Assembly: GCA_965275915.1 (NCBI GenBank)
Contig: CBDHYI010000008.1
Location: 1,240,001-1,304,000, forward strand
Reading direction: 5' to 3'
DNA: 64,000 bases
Source of the DNA: JBDWFY01 sp965275915
GTDB taxonomy: Bacteria > Pseudomonadota > Alphaproteobacteria > Rhizobiales > Stappiaceae
Within the stretch, counting starts at the first letter, position 1. Each line of letters opens with the position of its first letter. The translations under genes and the position numbers were made by a program. The notes beneath the pieces were generated by a model. That model ran no database searches and had not been told where the DNA came from. It saw only the letters and a list, made by a program, of their open reading frames with translations. This document shows positions 9,088-17,465 of the stretch, piece by piece.

Positions 9088-9816
9088 CATGCCGCCATCG
9101 ATCGTCACGTCGTTGCCCTTGAGCCAGGCGCTTTCCGGGGAGGCGAGGAAAACGATGAGATCGGCGACTTCTTCGGGCAATCCGGGCCGGCCGACGCGGG
9201 CGATATTCCTGGCCATTCGTTCGCCGAATGCGGCTCCAAAATCGTCCAGAATTCCGGTGCTGACAGCGGCCGGACTGACGGAATTCATCCTGAGACCCTG
9301 TGCTATCAGCCGCTCGGTTTGCCCGATCCCCCAGGCGATAACCGCCTCTTTGGACAGATTGTAGGCCCGGATGTGATCGATCGCTTGTGCCTGGATAAAG
9401 TCAGGCAGGTCTGCAGGGCCCTCAAGCGCCCACAGTGCTTTCACCTGCTCGATATTCTCCCGCCAGGCGGCACCGGCACGGGATGCGATATTCACCATGA
9501 CGCCGCCACCATTGAGTTGAGGGATCATGGCGTTGGTGAACTGGACAAGACCGAGAAAATTGACCGAGAGGATCGTCGCCTCAAGACCCGGTCGCGGCGG
9601 CAGCCCGGCATTGTTGATCAAGCAATCGAACGAACCCTCAGTCTGAGCCGCCGCCACTCGGATCGACTCCGGGTCCGACATATCTGTCCGAACCCATCGA
9701 TCTGCGTTCCTGGGCTCGGCAATATCGAATGCCACCACTTCATAACCGCGTGACTGCAATTTTGCTGCCGTCATGTCGCCGATGCCGGTGGCCGCTCCGG
9801 TGAGTGCTGCGCGCAT
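9052..9816 (-). CDS. SDR-family oxidoreductase
   Basis: Short-chain dehydrogenase of 254 aa. The NAD(P)-binding TGAATGIG is at the extreme N-terminus, NNAG follows in the middle, and the catalytic Tyr-Lys pair is YNLSK. The C-terminus has the usual substrate-loop/PG motif (GRPGLPEEVADLIVFLASPESAW) and ends GGMSAL. The ATG at 9816 is preceded by AAGGAGG. It is the last gene of the sulfatase/TRAP operon, 85 bp after the TRAP receptor, so it probably oxidises the alcohol released by desulfation (inference). Confidence 0.87.
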   Translation of the reverse strand: MRAALTGAATGIGDMTAAKLQSRGYEVVAFDIAEPRNADRWVRTDMSDPESIRVAAAQTEGSFDCLINNAGLPPRPGLEATILSVNFLGLVQFTNAMIPQLNGGGVMVNIASRAGAAWRENIEQVKALWALEGPADLPDFIQAQAIDHIRAYNLSKEAVIAWGIGQTERLIAQGLRMNSVSPAAVSTGILDDFGAAFGERMARNIARVGRPGLPEEVADLIVFLASPESAWLKGNDVTIDGGMSALAVADQFGL

Positions 9817-9901
9817 ATTGGCCTCCTTGGAATAGCATCCGGTTGTGCCGTAACGGGAACGGATTTGGAGGGCGGGCCGGACGTGCTCCAAATCCTCCGG
9901 T

Positions 9902-10879
9902 TCAATTCAAAACGCCTGCTTCGCGATAATAGCGCTCGGCTCCGGGATGGAGTTCCATCAGACCGCGCTTTGAAGCGGCGAATTCACTGTTCAGCGCTTT
10001 GGCCCAGGGGGCGTCGGATGTCACCTGATCGATATTGTCCCAGAACGCCTTGGCGATTCTATAGACGGTCTCTTCGTCAAGATCAGCGCGGACGGCAATG
10101 CCGACGGCCGTGTCAAATGATTTGACGGCACTTTCGTTCTTCTGACCTTCATACATGCCGGCAGGGACCTCGGCCCGGTAGCGCCACTTGCCGAGCCATT
10201 TGTCGACGGCTTCGCCGGAATCGTCCTCAGGGCCGATGAAGCGGAGGTTTTCCGTTTCGGTGAATTGTATGAACTGCCCGCAGGGGTCCAGGCATCCGTT
10301 GACATAGACATCGACTTTACCGTCCAGAAATGCCTGATAGCCCGTCTGCCAGTTTGCCTTGATGGCCTCGTAGTCCTCGCCCACGGCCAGTCCGGTCGTT
10401 GCCTCGACCCAGCCGCGGGCGGCATTATAGGCACCGCCCCCTTGCGGCCCCAGAAACACCGATGCGCCTTCGATATCGTCAAGCGTTTCAATGTCGCTGT
10501 CGGCGCGCACCGCAAAGTGATAGGCCCCATAGGGGAACCACATCAGAAGCCGGAGATTTTTGGCAAGTTCGGGCGCTTCGAGTTCGTTCTTGTACATCGC
10601 TTTGCCGGCTGACATCAGATTGTAGATCACCGGGCTGGTCATCGCCATATCGAGATTGCCTCGTGCCACTTCCATCTGATGCAGGGTCGCCGCACCGCCG
10701 CCGGACACTTCGACGGAAACATCATCCAGATTGTCGCTGACCACATTCGCAACCGTTGCCATGGTAATTGCCTGGCCGAGGCTGGGTGCGATCGTCGCCA
10801 TTTTGAGGGTCACATCTTTGGCCTGGACGGCTGTCGCCAGGGCCAGGGCGCTGAACGCCGTCAGTGTCAGTCTACGCAT
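9902..10879 (-). CDS. TAXI-family TRAP transporter substrate-binding protein
   Basis: Periplasmic receptor (325 aa) of the TAXI class of TRAP transporters. The signal peptide ends near ALATAVQA, and the mature protein starts KDVTLKMATIAPSLGQA. Family-typical stretches include GGGAATLHQMEVARGNLDMAM and, further on, VFLGPQGGGAYNAARGWVE. ATG with GAGGAA upstream. It lies 33 bp after the fused TRAP permease gene, completing a TAXI-TRAP system. The substrate is probably an organic anion; given the sulfatases, a sulfate ester is the working guess. Confidence 0.92.
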   Translation of the reverse strand: MRRLTLTAFSALALATAVQAKDVTLKMATIAPSLGQAITMATVANVVSDNLDDVSVEVSGGGAATLHQMEVARGNLDMAMTSPVIYNLMSAGKAMYKNELEAPELAKNLRLLMWFPYGAYHFAVRADSDIETLDDIEGASVFLGPQGGGAYNAARGWVEATTGLAVGEDYEAIKANWQTGYQAFLDGKVDVYVNGCLDPCGQFIQFTETENLRFIGPEDDSGEAVDKWLGKWRYRAEVPAGMYEGQKNESAVKSFDTAVGIAVRADLDEETVYRIAKAFWDNIDQVTSDAPWAKALNSEFAASKRGLMELHPGAERYYREAGVLN

Positions 10880-10912
10880 GGTAATTCCTCCCTGTATTCA
10901 CGCGTGATTTTG

Positions 10913-12997
10913 TCATGCCGACTGGATGTCGACCTCAGATCGGTCGCCTTTCATGAAACGGTGTCCGACAATAAGCAGAACGCCGATGACCAGCGCCGGT
11001 AAGGCAACGATCATATTCGGATAGAGCAGCGGGAGCCCTGCGGCGACCCGGGCCAGCCGTTCGACGGCAAACAGGCGGTTCTTCTCAAATCCCGTCAAGG
11101 CGGATGTCAGCAGCCACAAGGACAGCGAGAAGGCCATCACGATCCAGCCAAGATCGCCCCAGGTGACGGCGTTGATATCCATCATGGCTTTTGAACTGGG
11201 CAACTCGCCGCCGAACCATTCGAACAGGACCTGCAGTTTGTAAAGTACCGCCGGATGGTAGACGAACACGAACGGGATCAGGAAACCGGCCAGCGAGAGG
11301 CGGGCGGCTTCGAAACTCGTTCTGGCCGGATCGGCCTTGGCGATGGGGGCGGCAGCTAACGCAGCCAGCGCCACCGGCGGGGTCACTGTGGAAATGACGG
11401 CAAAGAACACGACGAACAGATGCAGTGTCAGCGGTGCGATGCCGACCGCATCGATGCCTGAACTCAGCGCGATGACAATAATAAAATATGTGGCGCCCGG
11501 CGGCAGACCCATGCCAAGGACAATCGCGCCCAGAGCGACCACGACCAGCGTTCCGAACAACGGCCCGGATGCCAGTTGCGCAAGCAGCAGAGACAGCCGA
11601 CCGGAGAAGCCGGACACCTGGATCAGGCCGACGATCAGGCCGATCGTTGTGACGATGACTACGATGGTGGCCGCCATTCTGCCCGCGTCCGCAAAGGCAC
11701 GGTAAATCTGACGAGCCGAGCGGAATCCGGGAAACAGAATAAGCGCGCAAAACAGGGCTGTCAGAAAGCCGTAAAATCCGGCTTTCGGTACCGAAGGCTG
11801 AACGAAGAGAAAATAGCTCAGGACACCCAGCGGCAGAATGAAGACAACACACTGGATACGTTCGCGCGGGCTCAGCGATTGCCGGTTTTCGACCGGCACG
11901 GGACCGACCCCCTGGCGCCGGGCTTCGAAATAGATGGTCAGGAAGGTGCCGAGATAGAAAAAGAAGGCCGGGATGATCGCCGCGACAACAATATAGCGAT
12001 ATTCAAGGCCGATCTGTCCGGCGACGAAGAAGGCAACCACCCCCATGACCGGTGGCATGACCTGACCGCCGGTTGAGGCGGCAGCTTCGACGGCCGCGGA
12101 AAAGGCGGGCTTAAATCCGGCCCGCTTGATGACCGGTATCGTCATGACGCCGGTTGAGACCACATTTGAAATCGCCGCACCGCTCAGCGTGCCGAACAGC
12201 GCGGAAGACGCCACGGCGGCATGGGCCGCGCCGCCGACGAACCGTCCTGTCAGAAGGTTGGCGATTTTCATCAGCAGATCGCCGGCGCCGGAGGCCATCA
12301 GAACCGCACCGAACACGATGAAAATCAACACGTTGCCCGACACCACCTGCAGCGGCTGTCCGAACATACCGCCGGTCTGGGCCCAGAAATTCAGCACCAT
12401 CGAGCGGACGGATTGAAAGAAGCTGCTCTCTGATCCGGCAAAAATGCCTGTCCATTCCGGCAGCAGGCCGCGAACGAAAAAATAGACGATCCAGAACAGG
12501 CAGAAGCCGACAATAAAGGTGCCGAACCGGCGCCAGGTCAAATAAAGAGTGAGTGCCGTCGCGAGCGGAAACAGAAAATAATCGGCGGTCTGAGCGGACG
12601 GCAGGGCGCCGCCGTCAACGGCAAACAGCTTCGCTACCCAGGCCAGAAACGTCATTACGGCGATGACGCAAAGAAACCAATTCACCCAGCGAAAGCGTTG
12701 CGGCAGCGTCAGAAATGAGATGGCAAACGCGAAGATGATCGGCAGGCCCAGGATCAGTCCTGTGGGCAGCAAAAAGGCATTCTCAAAACTCTTATAGGAC
12801 GCGCCAAGCCAGTGATGGCGAAGCAACAGCCGCTTGTCCCGCCGGGAAAGCTCGTCAAAGCCTGCCGTCGTGGCTTCAATAAACCAGCGGACGAATTCCG
12901 TGATCGGACCTGAAGCCGCATAGATGACGATGATCAGGACGAAGAGCGCCGCCAGGAAATCCGCTGTCTTCTTTTCCGGCGACGGTGACGTGATCAT
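10913..12997 (-). CDS. TRAP transporter fused permease (DctQ-DctM fusion)
   Basis: Large membrane protein (694 aa) in which the small (4-helix) and large (about 12-helix) TRAP permease subunits are joined, as is usual for TAXI systems. The large-subunit core includes GRFVGGAAHAAVASSALFGTL, SGAAISNVVSTGVMTIP and LGMGLPPGATYFIIV. Transport is expected to be sodium-driven import using the TAXI receptor encoded next. The ATG overlaps the stop of the metallohydrolase gene by 4 bp (ATGA), so the enzyme and transporter are translationally coupled. Confidence 0.93.
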   Translation of the reverse strand: MITSPSPEKKTADFLAALFVLIIVIYAASGPITEFVRWFIEATTAGFDELSRRDKRLLLRHHWLGASYKSFENAFLLPTGLILGLPIIFAFAISFLTLPQRFRWVNWFLCVIAVMTFLAWVAKLFAVDGGALPSAQTADYFLFPLATALTLYLTWRRFGTFIVGFCLFWIVYFFVRGLLPEWTGIFAGSESSFFQSVRSMVLNFWAQTGGMFGQPLQVVSGNVLIFIVFGAVLMASGAGDLLMKIANLLTGRFVGGAAHAAVASSALFGTLSGAAISNVVSTGVMTIPVIKRAGFKPAFSAAVEAAASTGGQVMPPVMGVVAFFVAGQIGLEYRYIVVAAIIPAFFFYLGTFLTIYFEARRQGVGPVPVENRQSLSPRERIQCVVFILPLGVLSYFLFVQPSVPKAGFYGFLTALFCALILFPGFRSARQIYRAFADAGRMAATIVVIVTTIGLIVGLIQVSGFSGRLSLLLAQLASGPLFGTLVVVALGAIVLGMGLPPGATYFIIVIALSSGIDAVGIAPLTLHLFVVFFAVISTVTPPVALAALAAAPIAKADPARTSFEAARLSLAGFLIPFVFVYHPAVLYKLQVLFEWFGGELPSSKAMMDINAVTWGDLGWIVMAFSLSLWLLTSALTGFEKNRLFAVERLARVAAGLPLLYPNMIVALPALVIGVLLIVGHRFMKGDRSEVDIQSA

Positions 12998-14265
12998 GAC
13001 ACCTGACCCTCATCCTGTCGCAGCCGGGCGGCTTCCCAGAAATAGCTGTTGCGGGCGGTGGCGTTGATCTCTTTTTCGGCAAGCGTTTCAAGTGTTTCCG
13101 CCTTAAGCCGCCGGGCCGGTTTACCGAGGGCAATCAGATGATCGCACAGTTCCAGCCGCCACTGAAGGTCGTCGGTCTCGCGCGCGATGTCGAAAAGCCG
13201 GTCGGAGCCGCCGGCAAGGCGCGCCATGTGACCCGCCCGCCGTTCTGAGGACAGCGAGCCCAGGTTCGTCGGATTGCCGTCATACCAGCCGAGCGTTCCG
13301 GCGGCAAAGGCGCGCGCCGACCAGTCGACCCGGCCGTAATACTCTCTAAGCCATGGTTTCTTTGTCAGGGCTTCGGGCAATGTGATCGATGCGGCAATGT
13401 CATCCATAGAAAGCCCGCGGTCCATCATCCCCGCTGTCTCGGTCATGACATGCAGAATGGCGTCACGGGTGGTTGTGAGGACTTCCCGGACCTGACCGGC
13501 GCCGAATACCGGTTTTGTGTGGCCGGGCGCGAGAACATCGGCATCGAGTTCGGCGAGCTGGGCGAGGCTTTCTGCCCAGGTTCTAAAGTTCCGGTAGGGT
13601 GTGCCCCGAATGGCATAGAGATTGGGAAAGGCGTGATACCAGTTGTCGCCGCTGAACAGGATGCGCGCATCCGGCAGCCAGACAACCATATGGTCGGCGG
13701 TTTCGCCCGGCGCCATGATGAGGCACGCCGGAATTCCATCAAGGTCGAGGTTGCGATCGCTCTCGACCCGTTCGGTCGGCTCAAGGTATCCGGCACCCAG
13801 GCCTTCCATGGGCCGGTCCCCCGGTCCGCATCCGAGCGACAGCCGTTGCTCCGGACTCAATCCGATACCGAATTGCGCCTGGGTGCGTCTGCCAAGTGCT
13901 CTGTTCGGAGCGATGGCGCTCTTGTCGACGGCCACAAGGTCGGATGAAAACGAGGCGCTTGCAAGGATCGGAATGTCGTTTCCGTCCGCAAAGACGGTTG
14001 CGCCGGAAATATGGTCCCGATGGCTGTGGGTATAGATGAGCCGTCCGACGGGCTTGTCGGTTTTCTTTCGAAACTCGGCCAGAATGTTTTCCGCCGCTTT
14101 CGTGCTTTCGGTGGTGTCAACGATCGTGACGCTCGCGGCTCCCTCGATCATATAAACATTGGAAGCGGCGAACCCGATTGCGCCCCAGGTGCCCGGACCC
14201 AGTTCGATCACCGATTTAGCGCACTGAACCTGATTGTGTTCCACAAGGGACGCGTTAGGCATCAT
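12994..14265 (-). CDS. Alkylsulfatase-like MBL-fold metallohydrolase
   Basis: Metallo-beta-lactamase-fold hydrolase (423 aa) resembling the catalytic and dimerisation regions of BDS1/SdsA1-type alkylsulfatases. The metal site is THSHRDHISGA (HxHxDH); further ligands are probably in APGETADHMVVW, LFSGDNWYH and LAPGHTKPV. The alpha-helical dimerisation-like segment follows (about residues 270-400: KKPWLREYYGRVDWSARA, GWYDGNPTNL). It is shorter than full SdsA1 enzymes and lacks the C-terminal SCP2-like domain. No signal peptide is visible, so it acts in the cytoplasm. It is coupled by ATGA overlaps to both the sulfatase upstream and the TRAP permease downstream. Confidence 0.85.
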   Translation of the reverse strand: MMPNASLVEHNQVQCAKSVIELGPGTWGAIGFAASNVYMIEGAASVTIVDTTESTKAAENILAEFRKKTDKPVGRLIYTHSHRDHISGATVFADGNDIPILASASFSSDLVAVDKSAIAPNRALGRRTQAQFGIGLSPEQRLSLGCGPGDRPMEGLGAGYLEPTERVESDRNLDLDGIPACLIMAPGETADHMVVWLPDARILFSGDNWYHAFPNLYAIRGTPYRNFRTWAESLAQLAELDADVLAPGHTKPVFGAGQVREVLTTTRDAILHVMTETAGMMDRGLSMDDIAASITLPEALTKKPWLREYYGRVDWSARAFAAGTLGWYDGNPTNLGSLSSERRAGHMARLAGGSDRLFDIARETDDLQWRLELCDHLIALGKPARRLKAETLETLAEKEINATARNSYFWEAARLRQDEGQVS

Positions 14266-15920
14266 GTCCCTCCATCGTCGCGCCCCACATAATTCTCCGG
14301 CGCCGAGGCTCGATATCTGGATGTAAGGTCTTCCGGCACTTCCGAGCCGTCATAAAGAAACGGCAGGATGCCCCGCCGGGCCGACCGCCCGCGCATCGCC
14401 TTGATATCATCTTCGGAGCGGGTCACCCTTTGAGACAGCCGCCGACCCCAGGTTGAAAGGTGACCGTAGAGCCGGTCGATCTCTTCCTGATGTGCGGTGC
14501 CTTTGGCAAGGTCGTGAAATTCGTCCGGATCGGTCTGAAGGTCGAACAGCATCGGCCGAAACCCGCCCTCTGCGTGCATGAGTTTGTATCGCCCGTCGAA
14601 CACCATGAAGAGCCGGGCATCACGCGGCTCCAGCCCAAGTTTCACGCATTGGGAGGTGGGCGAATAATCATATTCGCTGATAACGAAGTCGCGCCACTTC
14701 GGAGTCTGACCGCGAAGCCAGGGAAGAAGCGAGCGTCCCTCGATGATATGATCGGGCACTGTACCGCCCGCCGCCTCGACAAATGTCGCAGCGAGGTCGA
14801 TGGACTCCACCAGCGCATCGCACGCCGTGCCCCGGGTCGGATCGGCTTCGGCTCTGGGATCACAGATGATCAACGGTATCTTTACGCTCTGCTCGTGGAA
14901 GAGTTCCTTTTCGCCCATCCAGTGATCGCCAAGATAATCGCCATGATCCGACGTCAGCACGATCATCGTGTCGGCCATGCGCCCGGTTTCTTCAAGAAAA
15001 TCAAGCAAACGGCCGAGTTGGTCATCGCACTGCCTGATCAGACCCATATAGGCGGGAATAACCTTCTGCCGCACCTCTTCGCGCTGAAATGCCTCCGAGA
15101 CGCGGCTTTCCATATAGGCTCCGAAAACCGGATGCGGATTGTCCCGCTCCACGTCATGGCGCCGCGCCTGAGGCACATTGTTTGCGCCATACATGTCATG
15201 ATAGGGCGCCGGAACGATATAGGGCCAGTGCGGCTTGATATAACTGACATGGGCACACCAGGGTGCCTTGGCCGCTTCGATGAACTCGATTGTCTTTTGG
15301 GTGAGCCAGGGAGTTTCGCTGTCTTCTTCGCGGATGTTGGCCGGCCTGTCGGCATTTGCGAACATCCAGCCCGAAGCGACATCGCCTTCATCATCGATCC
15401 CGGCATTGGCAAAATCAGCCCAGGGGTTATCGGACCCGTATCCTTTGGATTTCAGGTATTCGTTATAGGGGGACCGTTTTTCGTCATAAAAACCGTCCGG
15501 TCCTTCGGCCCACAGTCCGTCATCGCGGATCCAGATATCGAAGCCGCATTCCGCCTGTCGTGCGCCGATGACGCTGTCAGGACTGAGACCAAGTCGCGCC
15601 ATGCCTTCAGCATCGGCCTTCATATGGGTCTTGCCGATCAGCCAGCAGTCCATGCCCTCGCGCCGCAAATGGTCGCCAAGGGTCTGTTCGCCGACCCGCA
15701 ATGGAAATCCATTCCACTGAGCACCATGGGAGGATGCATAGCGACCGGTATAAAAACTCATCCGGGACGACCCGCAGATCGGCGACTGCACATAGGCATT
15801 GGTGAAGCGAACACCTTGCGCCGCGACGCGGTCGAAATTGGGTGTCTGCAGATGCGGATGACCGGCGCAGCTCAGATAATCGTATCGCAACTGGTCATAC
15901 ATGATGAACAGGATGTTCAT
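14262..15920 (-). CDS. Type I (formylglycine-type) sulfatase
   Basis: Cytoplasmic sulfatase of 552 aa in the alkaline-phosphatase superfamily, expected to hydrolyse a sulfate ester. The N-terminus has the metal-binding YDQLRYD. The activation site is CGSSR with Cys49, which would be converted to formylglycine; the third position is Ser rather than the usual Pro or Ala. Later metal ligands are in VLTSDHGDYLGDHWMGEKE. I chose the ATG at 15920 because MNILFIMYDQ is the conserved beginning; an in-frame ATG at 15944 would add eight residues with no homology. An 11-codon reading frame with a strong Shine-Dalgarno sequence ends across this ATG. First structural gene of the operon. No signal peptide, consistent with TRAP import before desulfation. 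Confidence 0.88.
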   Translation of the reverse strand: MNILFIMYDQLRYDYLSCAGHPHLQTPNFDRVAAQGVRFTNAYVQSPICGSSRMSFYTGRYASSHGAQWNGFPLRVGEQTLGDHLRREGMDCWLIGKTHMKADAEGMARLGLSPDSVIGARQAECGFDIWIRDDGLWAEGPDGFYDEKRSPYNEYLKSKGYGSDNPWADFANAGIDDEGDVASGWMFANADRPANIREEDSETPWLTQKTIEFIEAAKAPWCAHVSYIKPHWPYIVPAPYHDMYGANNVPQARRHDVERDNPHPVFGAYMESRVSEAFQREEVRQKVIPAYMGLIRQCDDQLGRLLDFLEETGRMADTMIVLTSDHGDYLGDHWMGEKELFHEQSVKIPLIICDPRAEADPTRGTACDALVESIDLAATFVEAAGGTVPDHIIEGRSLLPWLRGQTPKWRDFVISEYDYSPTSQCVKLGLEPRDARLFMVFDGRYKLMHAEGGFRPMLFDLQTDPDEFHDLAKGTAHQEEIDRLYGHLSTWGRRLSQRVTRSEDDIKAMRGRSARRGILPFLYDGSEVPEDLTSRYRASAPENYVGRDDGGT

Positions 15921-15952
15921 GCGCCCTGCGGCACATCTGAACATTCAGACAT
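15917..15952 (-). CDS. 11-residue leader minicistron coupled to the sulfatase
   Basis: Reading frame MSECSDVPQGA, starting with ATG 7 bases after GGGAGGAGA, the best ribosome-binding site in the area. Its TGA overlaps the sulfatase ATG as ATGA. The sulfatase itself has only a weak site inside this frame. It may deliver ribosomes to the sulfatase start by reinitiation. It could also be accidental, with ribosomes starting directly at the sulfatase. Confidence 0.4.
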   Translation of the reverse strand: MSECSDVPQGA

Positions 15953-16013
15953 ATCGACTCTCCTCCCGAAACAGACTGTGCCACAGCATAGCGCCTGATC
16001 GAACATAAAACGA

Positions 16014-16041
16014 CATATATGCCACCAGGTGGCACAACGTA
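16014..16041 (-). promoter_or_regulatory. Candidate IclR-controlled promoter/operator of the sulfatase operon
   Basis: The palindrome TGCCACCAGGTGGCA (16020-16034), followed on the plus strand by CAA, matches the IclR-promoter element at 8207-8221 at 13 of 15 bases plus the CAA flank. Read on the minus strand it can sit between TTACGT (-35-like) and TATATG (-10-like) with 17-base spacing, upstream of the leader and sulfatase ATGs. The placement mirrors that in the IclR promoter. Confidence 0.6.
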
Positions 16042-16128
16042 AGGGAGAGAGTGTGGTAATCGCGCGCGATTTTTTGCCGATGCGTGGCTCGCGACAAACC
16101 GGCACAAAGGATAAACGGCCGAGACAGC

Positions 16129-16441
16129 CTAAATCTTCTCCGCGTGATGGCACAGCACCTGGGTGCCGTTGATCTGCTTTCTCTGGGGAAGCGCGGATGT
16201 GCAGATGTCTGTCTTGTGGGGACAGCGCGCGGCAAAACGGCAACCGCTTGTGACGGGGCCGGTTTCCGTGGGCACTGCGGACATGTGCTTTCTGTTGCGT
16301 GCTCTTGGGTCCGGAACCGGTACGGCGCTCAGCAGCGCTCGTATAGGGATGTTTCGGATCTTCAAACAATGTCTCGGTGTCGGCGAGCTCGACAATCTCG
16401 CCAAGATACATCACCGCGATCCGGTCGCAGATATGCCGCAC
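16129..16441 (-). pseudogene. Remnant of an oligopeptide/dipeptide ABC transporter ATPase (C-terminus, frameshifted)
   Basis: Two frames together spell the C-terminal third of a DppF/OppF-type ATPase. RHICDRIAVMYLGEIVELADT and FEDPKHPYT are in one frame. After a shift near 16340, the second frame reads ALLSAVPVPDP and then CRFAARCPHKTDIC, the typical Cys-rich oligopeptide-ATPase tail. The nucleotide-binding core is absent. It abuts a sulfatase remnant at about 16435, so the locus has been deleted and rejoined. Not functional. Confidence 0.85.
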
Positions 16442-16710
16442 AAATCGGACAACGTGGCGCGAAGATCGAGTGTAGAAACCGGCTGATCGATCACCCGGTC
16501 TGCCGGAACTGACGGTCCGCTCATCACAAGAGGGACGCGCAGAAGCCCATCATAGAGCATCGGCCCCTTCAACAGCAGACCGTGGTCGCCAAGCCACTCG
16601 CCATGGTCGCTTGTAAAAACCACAATCGTGTCGTCCGCCAGACCGTGTTCGCTTACCGCGTCCAGGATGCGGCCCACCTGATGATCGATCGCCGAGATCA
16701 TGCCGTAGTA
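16420..16710 (-). pseudogene. Remnant of a second type I sulfatase (internal fragment)
   Basis: About 95 codons of a sulfatase middle region: YYGMISAIDHQVGRILDAV, then DDTIVVFTSDHGEWLGDHG and LLKGPMLYDGLLRVPLV, ending in VSTLDLRATLSDLCGI. Neither the formylglycine region nor the C-terminus is present. The fragment is bounded by an ABC-ATPase remnant on one side and a GntR remnant on the other, with abrupt homology breaks near 16435 and 16711. It is not a copy of the intact neighbouring sulfatase: matching stretches differ at many residues. Confidence 0.82.
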
Positions 16711-17274
16711 AAAAAGGGCGGTAATGACATTTCAGTCGGCAAACTGGCGGCGGGTCAAAGGCTGAAGGTTGCCGAACTGGCAAGCAGGTACGGTGTGAGT
16801 ACGAGCCCGGTCAGAGAGGTTCTGCGCAGAATGCAGGGCGAGGGCTTTGTTGAAATCAGCCCGAACCTGGGCGCCGCCGTGCGCAAGGCGGATGCTCATA
16901 CCATTCAGAATATATTTGAAATACTGGAGATGCTGGACGAAATAAGGGTTACCCAGGCAGAGATCGAAAAAACGCCGATCAGGGACCTGCCGCGTTTTCG
17001 AAAGCTGGATGGCGACTTCCACTGGGCGATATGCAAACGCCGCTACAGTGTGCAGGCCGCCGCGACCTGGAGAAACATGCGCCGCGCCCTGAATGTCTAC
17101 GGAGCGAGATTGAGAATAAACCGTCCCCGATACGAGACCATAATGAACGAGCACCGTGAGTTGCTGGCAGCTTTTGCGGACAACAACGTGGAGCTTGCGG
17201 TGGATGTCATAAAGCGTCACCTCAGCGGGTCTTTTCAGCAAATGTCTCAGCAGATGCGCGTCTTGGGCTTTTGA
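16711..17274 (+). pseudogene. Truncated GntR/FCD-family regulator
   Basis: FadR-type regulator lacking its proper start. Homology begins abruptly at about 16711 after the sulfatase remnant, with the winged helix (LAAGQRLKVAELASRYGVS, SPVREVLRRMQGEGFVEI). The FCD ligand domain follows but appears to lack roughly 15-25 residues after IFEILEMLD. The rest (LDGDFHWAICKRR ... NEHRELLAAFADNN) is intact to the stop. An in-frame ATG at 16681 has no ribosome-binding site and lies inside the sulfatase remnant. A fusion product cannot be excluded, but I regard it as a pseudogene. Confidence 0.75.
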
Positions 17275-17465
17275 CGTTTTTTGCAGGCGATCAATGCGGT
17301 TGACGCCTCGGTGCCGAGCGGAATTCCAGGCGGACTGTGGCGCTGGAATTCGGGTTGATCTGATTGATGTTTGACAGACGCAGGGGTGACCGGCTTGCCG
17401 TGTCTTTGTCACGAGAGGATGCTATCCTGATCTTGCTGTTGAAACTGAAGAAAGTCGTTTTCAAA

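Noticed and set aside
14460..15998. 512-codon plus-strand frame opposite the sulfatase
   Set aside because: High-GC antisense shadow; composition rich in Arg/His/Pro and no homology, while the minus strand encodes a clear sulfatase.
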